This document shows, piece after piece, positions 7,845 through 16,487 of a stretch of 64,000 nucleotides of DNA (position 1 is its first letter; the number at the start of each line of letters is the position of its first letter). Made by a program: the position numbers and the translations under genes. The notes below the pieces were generated by a model that did not search any database, was not told the origin of the DNA, and saw only the letters and a list, made by a program, of their open reading frames with translations. The stretch comes from Nocardioides malaquae (GTDB lineage: Bacteria > Actinomycetota > Actinomycetes > Propionibacteriales > Nocardioidaceae). The stretch covers positions 62,001 to 126,000 of the forward strand of contig NZ_JADCSA010000007.1 of NCBI RefSeq assembly GCF_015070385.1, read 5' to 3'.

Positions 7845-9062
7845 ATGCCTGAAGCAGTCATCGTCTCCACCGCCCGCACCCCGATCGGCCGAGCCTTCAA
7901 GGGCTCCCTGGCCCAGATGCGTCCCGACGACCTGACCGCCGTGGCGGTCCGGGCGGCGCTCGCCAAGGTGCCCGAGCTCGACCCCACCGAGGTCGAGGAC
8001 CTGATCCTCGGAGTGGGCCTGCCCGGCGGGGAGTCGGGCTTCAACATGGCCCGGATGGTCTCGATCCTCATGGGCATGGACCACCTGCCCGGCACCACGG
8101 TCAACCGCTACTGCTCCTCGAGCCTGCAGTCCACACGGATGGCCCTCCACGCCATCCGCGCCGGCGAGGGTGACGTCTTCATCTCGGCCGGGGTCGAGAC
8201 CGTGAGCCGGTCCACCAAGGGGCACAGCGACAACCTGCCGGACACCGAGAACCCCGTCTTCGCCGCCGCGGCCGCCCGGACCGACGAGCGGGTCGCCGCC
8301 GGTCGGCCGTGGACCGACCCTCGAGACTCCGGCGACCTGCCCGACGCCTACATCTCGATGGGCCTCACCGCCGAGAACGTCGCCGAGACCTACGGCGTGA
8401 GCCGCGCCGACCAGGACGCCTTCGCGGTGCGCAGCCAGAACCTCACCGAGCAAGCGCAGGCCGCCGGCTTCTGGGCGCGCGACCTTGTGCCCGTGCAGCT
8501 GCCCGACGGCGGGGTGGCCGACCGCGACGACAGCCCGCGCGCCGGCGTGACCATGGAGTCGGTGGGGGCACTGGAGCCCGTCTTCCGCCCCGGCGGCAGC
8601 GTGACCGCCGGCAATGCCTGCCCCCTCAACGACGGGGCGGCAGCCCTGGTGATCATGTCGGACACCAAGGCACGCGAGCTGGGCCTCACCCCGCTCGCGC
8701 GCATCGTGTCGACGGCCGTCAGCGGGCTCTCCCCCGAGATCATGGGCATGGGACCGGTCGAGGCCTCGCGCCGCGCCCTGGCCCGCGCAGGCCTGGGCGT
8801 CGACGACATCGACCTCTTCGAGATCAACGAGGCGTTCGCCGCCCAGGTCATCGCCTCCGGGCGCGAGCTGGGCCTGGACTTCGACCGCCTCAACGTGCAC
8901 GGCGGAGCGATCGCCGTCGGCCACCCCTTCGGGATGACCGGCGCCCGCATCGCCTCCACCCTGGTCAACGGCCTGCAGGTCAAGGACAAGCAGTTCGGAC
9001 TGGAGACGATGTGCGTGGGCGGCGGCCAGGGCATGGCCATGATCGTCGAGCGCCTCTCCTGA
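7845..9062 (+). CDS. Acetyl-CoA C-acyltransferase (thiolase)
   Basis: A full-length thiolase of 405 residues. Nucleophilic Cys90 lies in NRYCSSSLQS, the catalytic histidine His360 in GGAIAVGHPFGMTG, and the acid/base Cys390 in CVGGGQG; the order and spacing are those of degradative thiolases. It would cleave 3-ketoacyl-CoA with CoA to give acetyl-CoA (or propionyl-CoA) and a shortened acyl-CoA. ATG at 7845 begins the family's MPEAVIVSTARTPIG. Its promoter is shared with the MFS-TetR operon, and a strong hairpin follows. A close paralogue of identical length lies at 45657-46874, outside the catabolic cluster. Confidence 0.94.
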   Translation: MPEAVIVSTARTPIGRAFKGSLAQMRPDDLTAVAVRAALAKVPELDPTEVEDLILGVGLPGGESGFNMARMVSILMGMDHLPGTTVNRYCSSSLQSTRMALHAIRAGEGDVFISAGVETVSRSTKGHSDNLPDTENPVFAAAAARTDERVAAGRPWTDPRDSGDLPDAYISMGLTAENVAETYGVSRADQDAFAVRSQNLTEQAQAAGFWARDLVPVQLPDGGVADRDDSPRAGVTMESVGALEPVFRPGGSVTAGNACPLNDGAAALVIMSDTKARELGLTPLARIVSTAVSGLSPEIMGMGPVEASRRALARAGLGVDDIDLFEINEAFAAQVIASGRELGLDFDRLNVHGGAIAVGHPFGMTGARIASTLVNGLQVKDKQFGLETMCVGGGQGMAMIVERLS

Positions 9063-9066
9063 CCTC

Positions 9067-9097
9067 CCGGCGCCCGCGAGACGCTCGCGGGCGCCGG
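9067..9097 (+). terminator. Hairpin terminator after thiolase
   Basis: A 14-bp perfect stem (9067-9080 with 9084-9097) with a 3-nt loop starts 5 bp after the thiolase stop. No U-tract follows, as is common in high-GC actinobacteria. Confidence 0.7.
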
Positions 9098-9113
9098 CAC
9101 TGGTGCATCGTCC

Positions 9114-9151
9114 AACTTGACATTGACATCAAGTTCAATTCGGCCTAGCGT
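9114..9151 (+). promoter_or_regulatory. Promoter with CTTGA-N8-TCAAG operator before the ligase operon
   Basis: TTGACA at 9123-9128 and TAGCGT at 9146-9151 are separated by exactly 17 bp, a good housekeeping promoter. The -35 lies inside a 22-bp palindrome, AACTTGA-N8-TCAAGTT (9114-9135). A repressor on the palindrome would block RNA polymerase. The core CTTGA-N8-TCAAG recurs at 18544-18561. The likely binder is the TetR encoded at 10787 in the operon this promoter drives. Confidence 0.72.
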
Positions 9152-9199
9152 TCCCGTGACGGCTGTCACACCCCCACTGCGCCGCAAGAAGGAGCCCCC

Positions 9200-10774
9200 G
9201 TGTCCTCCCACCACCCCCTCGTTACCGGGATCGAGTCCTGGGCCGACCGCACGCCCGATGCCACCGCGGTCATCGAGAAGGACCGGACCGTGACCTACGC
9301 CGCCCTCCGCGAGGGCTCCCGGCGCGTCGCCGGCGCGCTCGCCTCCCTCGGCATCGACAAGGGCGCGCGCCTCACCTACCTCGGCAAGAACTCGGTCGAG
9401 CAGGTCGAGCTCACCACGGGCGCCGGCATGCTCGGCGCCGTGGCCGTGCCGGTCAACTGGCGCCTCAGCACCCGCGAGGTCGCGTCACTGGTCACCCACA
9501 TGGAGGCGACCGTCCTGGTGGTCCAGGCCGGGCTCCTGGACCTGGGACGGGACGTCGTGCCCCAGTGCCCGACCGTCGACCACGTGGTCGTGGTCGGCGA
9601 CGGCGCGGAGGGCGCCGAGCTGGAGTGGACCGCTTGGCGCGACTCGGCCGCCCCCCTCGCCCCGGAGGACTACGCCGAGCTGGCCGACGACGACGTCGCC
9701 GCCCAGCTCTACACCTCGGGCACCTCCGGCAACCCCAAGGGCGTCATGCTCGGCGTCGCCGGGATGCGAGCCACCGTGGCCTTCCTCCACGACGCCTGGG
9801 CCCTGGGCCAGGACGCCGTGCTGATGCCCGTGCTGCCCTGGTTCCACGTGGGCGGCATCGGCGCAGCGGCGGGAGCCCTGCACACCGGTGGCGCCATCGT
9901 CGCGCAGAACGAGGTCTCCGGCGGCGACATCATCGACGCCGTCGAGCGCCACGGCGTCACCTCCATGGTCGTCGCGCCCGTCATGATCCAGGGCGTCTGC
10001 GCCCACCCCTCGGCCCGGACGGCCGACCTCTCCTCCCTCAAGCTGGTCTCCTACGGCGCCTCCCCCATCAGCCCGACGCTGCTGCGAGAGTTCCTGGACC
10101 TGCTTCCCGACACCACGATCGTCCAGATCTACGGCATGACGGAGACCTGGGGCACGATCACGTTGCTCGACGGGGCCGCCCACCACGACGCCGACCACCC
10201 CGAGCGCCTCCAGTCCGCCGGTCGCGCCATCAACCACCTCGAGATCCAGCTGCGAGACCCCTTCATCGGCGCCCCCGTGGCGGCGGGAGAGGTGGGCGAG
10301 GTCTGGGTGAAGTACGTCGGCACCATGCTGGGCTACTTCAAGCAGCCGGAGCTGACCGCCGAGGTGTTCTCCGACGACGGCTACATGCGCACCAACGACC
10401 TGGGCTGGCAGGACGAGGGCGGCTTCCTCTTCCTCTGCGACCGGGTCGGGGACATGATCGTCTCCGGCGGGGAGAACATCTTCCCCACGGAGGTCGAGGA
10501 CGTCATCGCCTCCCACCCGCAGGTGGCCGAGGTCGCGGTGGTCGGCGTCGCGCACCCGAAGTGGGGCGAGACCCCCAAGGCGTACGTCGTGCCGACGGCC
10601 GGCACGACCCTCGAGCCCGACGCCGTCATCGAGCACGCGCGCGCCAACCTCGCGCACTACAAGTGCCCCACCTCCGTCGAGGTCGTGGAGTCACTCCCCC
10701 GCAACCCGTCCGGCAAGCTGCTGCGCCGGGTGCTGCGGAGCGCAGCCTCCGACTCCGCCGCCGCCCCTGCATGA
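9200..10774 (+). CDS. AMP-dependent acyl-CoA synthetase/ligase
   Basis: A 524-residue adenylate-forming enzyme. The ATP-binding loop YTSGTSGNPKGVM is near residues 170-182, the A5 motif IYGMTET near 310, the hinge with LGWQDEGGFLFLCDRVGDMIVSGGENIFP near 395-430 (written here in part), and the C-terminal catalytic lysine in NPSGKLLRR near 505. Such enzymes activate a carboxylic acid to acyl-AMP and then acyl-CoA, the entry step of acid catabolism. GTG at 9200 is preceded by AAGAAGGAG. It is the first gene of an operon with a TetR, an acyl-CoA dehydrogenase and an SDR. Chain type is not readable; medium-chain or alicyclic/aromatic acids are possible. Confidence 0.92.
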   Translation: MSSHHPLVTGIESWADRTPDATAVIEKDRTVTYAALREGSRRVAGALASLGIDKGARLTYLGKNSVEQVELTTGAGMLGAVAVPVNWRLSTREVASLVTHMEATVLVVQAGLLDLGRDVVPQCPTVDHVVVVGDGAEGAELEWTAWRDSAAPLAPEDYAELADDDVAAQLYTSGTSGNPKGVMLGVAGMRATVAFLHDAWALGQDAVLMPVLPWFHVGGIGAAAGALHTGGAIVAQNEVSGGDIIDAVERHGVTSMVVAPVMIQGVCAHPSARTADLSSLKLVSYGASPISPTLLREFLDLLPDTTIVQIYGMTETWGTITLLDGAAHHDADHPERLQSAGRAINHLEIQLRDPFIGAPVAAGEVGEVWVKYVGTMLGYFKQPELTAEVFSDDGYMRTNDLGWQDEGGFLFLCDRVGDMIVSGGENIFPTEVEDVIASHPQVAEVAVVGVAHPKWGETPKAYVVPTAGTTLEPDAVIEHARANLAHYKCPTSVEVVESLPRNPSGKLLRRVLRSAASDSAAAPA

Positions 10775-10786
10775 CGTGGACGCCCG

Positions 10787-11398
10787 GTGACTGTCGAGGC
10801 CCGCGAGCCGCGCACCCCTCGCGGATGGGCCCGCCGTGAGCAGGTGCTCCGAGCGGGGCAGAAGGTCTTCGAACGGACCAGCTACTACGAGGTGAGGGTG
10901 GCCGACATCGCCACGGAGGCCAAGGTCTCGCACGGCACCTTCTACACCTACTTCACCTCGAAGGACGACGTGCTGATGGCCCTGGTCGACGAGCTCGTCG
11001 ACGTCTCCCTCGCCGTCTCGTCACAGCCCCTGACCCCGGGAGCGGCCCCGGCACAGCAGTTGACCGAGACCATCACCAGCTTCATGCACACCTACCGGGA
11101 CAACGCCGGCATGCACCGGGTGCTCGAGCAGGTGGCCGCGAGCAACCCGGACTTCATGGCCTACCGACGCCGCGTCCGTCAGCGCTACATCGAGCGGATC
11201 GAGGCAACCATCAGGGTCTGGCAGGACCGAGGGGTCGGGGATCCCTCCCTCGACCCCCGCCACGGCGCGGAGGCGCTCGGCGGCATGGTCGCCGACGTCG
11301 CCTTCGCCCGCTACGTCCTGCAGGAGCCCCTCGACGAGCAGACGGCGATCGACACGCTCTCCCGGATCTGGCGCAAGGCCGTCGGCGTCCCTGAATGA
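10787..11398 (+). CDS. TetR family regulator, candidate repressor for CTTGA-N8-TCAAG sites
   Basis: A 203-residue TetR protein. DNA-binding domain: ARREQVLRAGQKVFERTSYY, ADIATEAKV, recognition helix SHGTFYTYF, SKDDVLMALV. The C-terminal half ends with EALGGMVADVAFARYVLQEPL, similar to the matching part of the regulator at 5660, so the two appear to be paralogues. GTG at 10787 follows the ligase stop by 12 bp, and the stop codon overlaps a downstream ATG in an ATGA. Its place inside the ligase operon, whose promoter carries a strong palindrome, suggests autorepression released by an acyl-CoA made by the ligase. That is inference. Confidence 0.88.
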   Translation: MTVEAREPRTPRGWARREQVLRAGQKVFERTSYYEVRVADIATEAKVSHGTFYTYFTSKDDVLMALVDELVDVSLAVSSQPLTPGAAPAQQLTETITSFMHTYRDNAGMHRVLEQVAASNPDFMAYRRRVRQRYIERIEATIRVWQDRGVGDPSLDPRHGAEALGGMVADVAFARYVLQEPLDEQTAIDTLSRIWRKAVGVPE

Positions 11399-11427
11399 CC
11401 CATTCCCCATCCCCCCCGAGGAACTCC

Positions 11428-12600
11428 ATGAAGTCGCCCGCCCCCTACACCTCCCCCTGGATGCGTCCCGACGACGTCGCCGACACCGCCGACCTGGCCC
11501 GCGCCTTCTTCGCGAAGGAGGTGACCCCGCACCGACTGCGGTTCGCCGACCAGCACCAGGTGGACCGTGAGACCTGGCGCAGGGCGGGAGAGGCCGGCTT
11601 GTTGCTGGTGAGCATCCCCGAGGAGTACGGCGGCGGTGGCGGATCCTTCGCGCACGAGGCCGCAGTCCTGTGGGAGCAGTGCCGATCGGGTGACGACGCC
11701 CTGGGCTACGGCATCCACTCCACGATCGTGGCGCACTACCTCAACGCCTTCGGCACCGAGGAGCAGAAGCGTCGGTGGCTGCCGCGGATGGCCACGGGCG
11801 AGCTCGTCGCCGCCCTCGGGATGACCGAGCCGGGCACGGGGTCGGACCTGCAGGCCGTCACCACGACCGCCCGACGCGACGGCGACCACTACGTCGTCAA
11901 CGGGTCCAAGACCTTCATCACCAACGGGGGCCACGCCGACCTCGTCCTGCTCGTGGCCCGCACGGGCGGCGAGGGCGCAGGAGGCATCTCCCTGGTGGTC
12001 GTCGAGGTGACCGACGCCGACGGCCACGACGTCGCGGGGTTCGAGCGCGGCAGGGTGCTGCGCAAGATCGGCCAGCACGGCCAGGACACCCGCGAGCTCT
12101 CGTTCATCGACCTGCGGGTCCCGGTCTCCCACCTCCTCGGCGAGGCAGAGGGCCAGGGCTTCTACCAGATGATGCAGCAGCTCCCGCAAGAACGGCTCGT
12201 CATCGGCATCAGTGCCGTCGCCTTCGCCGAGACGGCCGTCGAGGAAGCCGTGCGCTACGTCAAGGAACGCCAGGTCTTCGGCAAGCAGGTCATCGACTAC
12301 CAGAACACGCAGTTCGTGCTCGCCGAGTGCTCGACCGACGTGCTGGTCGCCCGCACCTTCCTCGACCACTGCGTGGCGCTCCATCTGGAGGGGCGCCTGG
12401 ACCCCGTCACGGTCTCCCGGCTCAAGTACTGGTCGACCGACATGCAGTGCACCGTCATCGACCGCTGCCTCCAGCTCTTCGGCGGCTACGGCTACGTCAC
12501 CGAGTACCCCATCGCCCAGCTGTACGCGGGGGCCCGCGTGCAGAAGATCTACGGCGGCACCAACGAAATCATGAAGGTCCTGATCGCCCGGTCGCTCTGA
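11428..12600 (+). CDS. Acyl-CoA dehydrogenase
   Basis: A 390-residue FAD-dependent dehydrogenase that forms the 2,3-enoyl-CoA and passes electrons to ETF. Visible motifs are LGMTEPGTGSD (FAD/substrate loop), FITNGGHADL, QVFGKQVIDYQNTQF and the C-terminal FGGYGYVTEYP and IYGGTNEIM. The usual catalytic Glu of Y-E-G-T is Gly here, so the base is probably the Glu of LPQERL near residue 255, as in long-chain and isovaleryl-CoA dehydrogenases. ATG at 11428 (GAGGAA upstream, family-like N-terminus) is preferred; ATG at 11395, overlapping the TetR stop, would add 11 residues. Third gene of the ligase operon. Confidence 0.9.
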   Translation: MKSPAPYTSPWMRPDDVADTADLARAFFAKEVTPHRLRFADQHQVDRETWRRAGEAGLLLVSIPEEYGGGGGSFAHEAAVLWEQCRSGDDALGYGIHSTIVAHYLNAFGTEEQKRRWLPRMATGELVAALGMTEPGTGSDLQAVTTTARRDGDHYVVNGSKTFITNGGHADLVLLVARTGGEGAGGISLVVVEVTDADGHDVAGFERGRVLRKIGQHGQDTRELSFIDLRVPVSHLLGEAEGQGFYQMMQQLPQERLVIGISAVAFAETAVEEAVRYVKERQVFGKQVIDYQNTQFVLAECSTDVLVARTFLDHCVALHLEGRLDPVTVSRLKYWSTDMQCTVIDRCLQLFGGYGYVTEYPIAQLYAGARVQKIYGGTNEIMKVLIARSL

Positions 12601-12643
12601 CCGGTCCGATCGCGCAGGACCGCACTCCACGAAAGGACCCTCC

Positions 12644-13423
12644 ATGACCACCCCCCAGACCGACCCGCTCTCCCGGCCCGTCGCCTTCGTCACCGGTGGC
12701 ACCGGTGGCATCGGCGCCGCAACGTGCCGGGCCCTGGCCCGCGACGGGCACGACGTCGTCCTCACCTACCACTCCAACACCGCGAAGGCCGAGCAGCTCG
12801 TCTCCGAGCTCGAGAGCGCCGGCGCCCGGGCCGAGGCCGTCCGCCTGGACCTGACCGACGCCGAGGCAGTCACCGTCGAGGTCGAGCGGGTCGTCGCCGA
12901 CCTCGGCGACCTGAAGACGGTCGTCCACGCGAGCGGCCCCTTCGTGGACCAGATCTACATCAGTCAGCTGGAGCCCGCGAAGTTCACCTCCCACGTCGAC
13001 GCCGAGCTCAACGCCTTCTTCCACGTGGTGCGTGCGAGTCTTCCGTCCCTGCGGCGGACGGCCGGATCGATCACGGCCGTGACGAGCGTCGCGGTGCGCC
13101 GGTTCCCGGTCAAGGACATCCTGTCGGGAGCGCCGAAGGGTGGCATCGAGGTGATCGTGCGCGGCGTGGCCCGCGAGGAGGGCAAGTTCGGCATCCGCGC
13201 CAACTCGGTGGCGCCCGGCGTCGTCGAGGACGCGATGGGCGTGGCCCTGATCGAGAGCGGCAACTTCGACCCGGCCTCGATCGAGATCACCAAGCGTCTC
13301 ACCCCGCTGCAGCGCTTCGGCCTGTCCCACGAGATCGCCGAGGTGGTGGCCTTCCTGGCCTCCGACCGGGCCAGCTACGTCAGCGGCCAGACCATCGACG
13401 TCGACGGCGGCTACAACACCTGA
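12644..13423 (+). CDS. SDR family oxidoreductase with Ser in place of catalytic Tyr
   Basis: A 259-residue Rossmann protein. The NAD(P) loop TGGTGGIG is at residues 17-24 and the typical end VSGQTIDVDGG is present. The catalytic tetrad is altered: Ser148 is in place, but the position 13 residues later, normally Tyr, is Ser161, followed by Lys165 (S-G-A-P-K instead of Y-x-x-x-K). The N-N-A-G motif reads H-A-S-G. An S-x-x-x-K arrangement is known in mitochondrial 2,4-dienoyl-CoA reductase, so a reductase acting on an unsaturated acyl-CoA is plausible; an ordinary 3-hydroxyacyl-CoA dehydrogenase is less likely. Last gene of the ligase operon, 43 bp after the dehydrogenase and followed by a terminator. 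Confidence 0.85.
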   Translation: MTTPQTDPLSRPVAFVTGGTGGIGAATCRALARDGHDVVLTYHSNTAKAEQLVSELESAGARAEAVRLDLTDAEAVTVEVERVVADLGDLKTVVHASGPFVDQIYISQLEPAKFTSHVDAELNAFFHVVRASLPSLRRTAGSITAVTSVAVRRFPVKDILSGAPKGGIEVIVRGVAREEGKFGIRANSVAPGVVEDAMGVALIESGNFDPASIEITKRLTPLQRFGLSHEIAEVVAFLASDRASYVSGQTIDVDGGYNT

Positions 13424-13454
13424 CGCAGCAGGACCTGCCACGGCAGGCACGACG

Positions 13455-13486
13455 AAGGGCCGGTCAGCCACCGCTGACCGGCCCTT
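13455..13486. terminator. Bidirectional hairpin terminator
   Basis: A 14-bp perfect stem (13455-13468 with 13473-13486) with loop CACC, starting with AA and ending with TT, lies between the convergent SDR and livG genes and can serve both. Confidence 0.8.
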
Positions 13487-13510
13487 AGTCGTCCGTGCGT
13501 GCCGGGGACC

Positions 13511-14329
13511 TCAGTGACCTGCGAGCAGGTCGCTGGCCCCCCGGGCACCGAGGTAGGCCTCGATCACCTTCGGGTCCTGCTGGACGTCGGCCGGCAGACC
13601 GGAGGAGACGACCTGACCGAAGTCGAGCACCGTGACGTGGTCGGCCAGGCGCATCACCATGCCCATGTCGTGCTCCACCAGCAGCAGGGTGATGCCCATG
13701 TCGTCGCGGATGGTGCGCATCAGCGCAGCCATCCGCGCCGTCTCGGTGGAGTTCATCCCCGCGACGGGCTCGTCGAGCAGCAGGACCTGCGGCTCCATGC
13801 AGAGCGCGCGGCCGATCTCAACCCGCTTGCGGTCACCGTAGGAGATGTCGCCTCCCCCGTGGTCCAGCAGGTGGTCGAGACCGACCAGACGGGCGACCTC
13901 CTCCACGTGCGCCACCTGGGCGGCCGCCTCACGCCTGGCCCGCGGGAGTGCGAGGCCGGCGCTGAGCCAACCCGCACGGGTCTGCACGTGCCGACCCAGC
14001 AGGAGGTTCTGGCGCACCGTGAGGTCGGCGAAGACGGCCAGGTTCTGGAAGGTCCGGGCCATGCCGGCCTTGGCGATGCGGTCGGCGGACCAGCCGTCGA
14101 TCCGTTCGCCGTTGAGGACGACCTCGCCACCCGAGGTGCGCACCATCCCGGAGATGGCGTTGAAGAAGGTCGTCTTGCCGGCACCGTTGGGACCGATCAC
14201 CGCGTGGATCGTGTGGCGCTCGACGTCGAGGGAGACGCCCCTCAGGGCGTGCACCCCGCCGAAGGTGACGTCGACGTCACGCAGCTGGAGGGCGGTGGTG
14301 CCCTGCTGGGGACGGTCTTCAGCACTCAT
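13511..14329 (-). CDS. Branched-chain-type ABC transporter ATPase (LivG-like)
   Basis: A 272-residue ABC ATPase: Walker A GPNGAGKTT at residues 46-54, signature ISYGDRKRVEIGRAL, Walker B VLLLDEP followed by the LivG-type AGMN, and the switch His in LLVEHDM. It forms the cytoplasmic motor of the importer with the LivF-type protein. It is the last gene of the operon livH-livM-livK-livF-livG (in transcription order), and its ATG overlaps the livF stop as ATGA. Similar importers in actinobacterial catabolic clusters often carry aromatic or branched organic acids rather than amino acids. Confidence 0.92.
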   Translation of the reverse strand: MSAEDRPQQGTTALQLRDVDVTFGGVHALRGVSLDVERHTIHAVIGPNGAGKTTFFNAISGMVRTSGGEVVLNGERIDGWSADRIAKAGMARTFQNLAVFADLTVRQNLLLGRHVQTRAGWLSAGLALPRARREAAAQVAHVEEVARLVGLDHLLDHGGGDISYGDRKRVEIGRALCMEPQVLLLDEPVAGMNSTETARMAALMRTIRDDMGITLLLVEHDMGMVMRLADHVTVLDFGQVVSSGLPADVQQDPKVIEAYLGARGASDLLAGH

Positions 14330-15117
14330 GCCTGCTCCTTCGTTCCGTCGCCGAGGCCCTGCCCGGCGACTGCAGCGGCGTCCAACGCCTCCTCGGCACC
14401 CTGACCGAGGTAGAGACGGCGGACCTCGTCGCTGTCGCGGAGCTCCGGTCCGGGGCCGTGCAGGCTGACCCGCCCGTTCTCCAGCACGTAGGCGTAGTCC
14501 GCCATGCTCAGCGCCATCGACGCGTTCTGCTCGACGAGGACCACGGTGGTCCCCTCCTGGTTGATGCGTCGCACCACGTCGGCGACGTCGTCGACGATCT
14601 TGGGCGCCAGACCGAGCGAGGGCTCGTCCAGCAGCAGGACCTTCGGGTTGGCCATGAGGGCCCGTCCGATGGCCAGCATCTGCTGCTGGCCACCCGAGAG
14701 GAGACCTGCGTGCTCCCGCAGGCGGCCCGACAGGTCGGGGAAGAGCTCCAGGACGTGGTCCTGCTGCGTCTTCTGGTCCGCGCGTGATCGGAGGAAGCCT
14801 CCGACACGCAGGTTCTCCTCGACCGTGAGGCGTCCGAAGATCCCTCGTCCCTCGGGAGCCTGGATGAGGCCCCGTCCGACGATGCGGTCGGCCCGGGTGC
14901 GCACCAGGTTGAGCCCGTCCCAGTCGATGGACCCTCCGGTGACGACGCCGTTGAAGGCGTTCAGCACGTTGGAGATGGCTCGCAGCAGGGTTGTCTTGCC
15001 GGCGCCGTTGCTGCCCAGGACGGTGACGAGCTGGCCGTCCTCGACCGTGAGGTCGACGCCACGCAGCCCTTCGGCCACGCCGCCGTAGGTGACTTCAAGT
15101 CCTTTGACCACCAACAC
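14326..15117 (-). CDS. Branched-chain-type ABC transporter ATPase (LivF-like)
   Basis: A 263-residue ABC ATPase with Walker A GSNGAGKTT (residues 35-43), the LivF-typical APEGRGIFGRLTVEENL, signature LSGGQQQMLAIGRALM, Walker B VLLLDEPSLGLAP and the VEQN switch in place of VEHD. The C-terminal tail after YLGQGAEEAL is longer than usual by about 20 residues. GTG at 15117 is preceded by GGAG. It pairs with the LivG-like protein encoded immediately downstream. Confidence 0.92.
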   Translation of the reverse strand: MLVVKGLEVTYGGVAEGLRGVDLTVEDGQLVTVLGSNGAGKTTLLRAISNVLNAFNGVVTGGSIDWDGLNLVRTRADRIVGRGLIQAPEGRGIFGRLTVEENLRVGGFLRSRADQKTQQDHVLELFPDLSGRLREHAGLLSGGQQQMLAIGRALMANPKVLLLDEPSLGLAPKIVDDVADVVRRINQEGTTVVLVEQNASMALSMADYAYVLENGRVSLHGPGPELRDSDEVRRLYLGQGAEEALDAAAVAGQGLGDGTKEQA

Positions 15118-15165
15118 TGCTCTGCTCCTGCTCTTCTGGCTCCGTCGGGACGAGGGATCGGCCGG

Positions 15166-16395
15166 TCAGAGGTCGTTCTTGACGACGAGGTCGCTGACGA
15201 ACGGCTCCTGGACCTCGGTGAAACCGGTCGTGGCGCTGCTGTCGGGCTGCAGGATGCTGACCTCCAGCGACTGCGACTTGCCCTCACCCCGGGTGAAGTC
15301 GAGCTCCGACATCATGCCGTCGGTCTCCAGGCTGTCGATGCCGGCGAACGCGTCGGCCACGCTCTCGCGGGTGATCTCGCCGTCCTCGCACCCGGACTCG
15401 AGGACCCGGCCGAAGACCTCGGCCTGGGCGTAGCCGAGCATGAGGCCGAAGTTGGGCTCACCCTCGCCGTACTTCTCGAAGGCCGCCCGCACCTCGGCGG
15501 CACCCTCGCTCTCGTTGTCCCACGCGGCGAAGGGGGAGGCGAAGTAGGAGTTCTTCTCGAAGATCTCCTTCGAGGCGCCCTCGAGCAGCGACTCGTCGAA
15601 GTTGCCCGGCGACGGGGAGAGGATCGCCGGCTCGAGTCCCTGGGAGGCCGCGGTCGAGGCGAACCCGCCGAGGTGCGCGGTGCCGATCGCAGCCATCACG
15701 ATCTTGGCGTCCTCCTTCTTGAAGGCGCGGACCGGTGCGGTGAAGTCGGAGTCGGTGACCTGCATCTTCTGCTCCACGAGGTTGAGGCCGTACTCCTCGG
15801 CGACCATCTCCATGCCGGTGAGCACGCCCTCGAAGATGCCGTCGTAGCGCAGGAGTGCGATGGTGTCGCCCTCCTTGAGGCCACGCTCCTTCACGACCCA
15901 CTCGGTCAGGGCCACGGCGTTGACCTCGTAGGTGGCGCCGGGCAGGAAGACGGTCTCGTTGCCCTCGAGGAGGAACTCGTCCCAGGCGTAGGACGAGGCG
16001 AGCACCTTGTCCTGGTTCAGCGACGGCGCCACCGCGAGCATCGGGCCGGAGCCGAGGATCGACTGCACGCCGAGCACCTGGTTCTCCAGCTCGCGGTAGA
16101 TGGTCACGGCGTCCTGGGTGTTGTTCTTGTGGTCGCGGACGACGAGCTCGACGTCCCGGCCGCACACGCCGCCGTCGTCGTTGACGGCGTCGACCCAGAG
16201 CTGGGAACCCGCCAGGTACTTCTTGCCCACGGGTCCCCAGGGACCGGTGAGGTCGGTGATGTGTCCGAGCTTGATGGTGTCCTCGGTGACACCGGGTGCG
16301 TCGGCAGAGCCGCCGTCGGTGTTGCTGCAGGCGGCGAGGCTGGCGGCGGTGACGAGGGCCAGGGCAACGGCTCCGGCGGTACGCATGGGCTTCAT
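15166..16395 (-). CDS. ABC transporter substrate-binding lipoprotein (LivK-like)
   Basis: A 409-residue exported receptor of the periplasmic binding protein type I family. The first 22 residues form a lipoprotein signal (KPMRTAG, hydrophobic stretch, then L-A-A-C with Cys23 as the lipidated residue). The mature part begins with KLGHITDLTGPWGPVGKK, typical for Liv/HAAT receptors. ATG at 16395 is preferred over longer alternatives because AGAAGGAAG precedes it and the signal peptide starts there. It selects the substrate of the importer on the outer face of the membrane. The ligand is unknown; the surrounding acyl-CoA genes suggest an organic acid. Confidence 0.9.
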   Translation of the reverse strand: MKPMRTAGAVALALVTAASLAACSNTDGGSADAPGVTEDTIKLGHITDLTGPWGPVGKKYLAGSQLWVDAVNDDGGVCGRDVELVVRDHKNNTQDAVTIYRELENQVLGVQSILGSGPMLAVAPSLNQDKVLASSYAWDEFLLEGNETVFLPGATYEVNAVALTEWVVKERGLKEGDTIALLRYDGIFEGVLTGMEMVAEEYGLNLVEQKMQVTDSDFTAPVRAFKKEDAKIVMAAIGTAHLGGFASTAASQGLEPAILSPSPGNFDESLLEGASKEIFEKNSYFASPFAAWDNESEGAAEVRAAFEKYGEGEPNFGLMLGYAQAEVFGRVLESGCEDGEITRESVADAFAGIDSLETDGMMSELDFTRGEGKSQSLEVSILQPDSSATTGFTEVQEPFVSDLVVKNDL

Positions 16396-16487
16396 GGGTC
16401 CTACTTCCTTCTGCTGACGGGGTGTGGGGTGGTGCGGGTTCTGGTGGGACGGGCGGGTGGTCCGGGACCGCCGGGCACGGGGAACGT

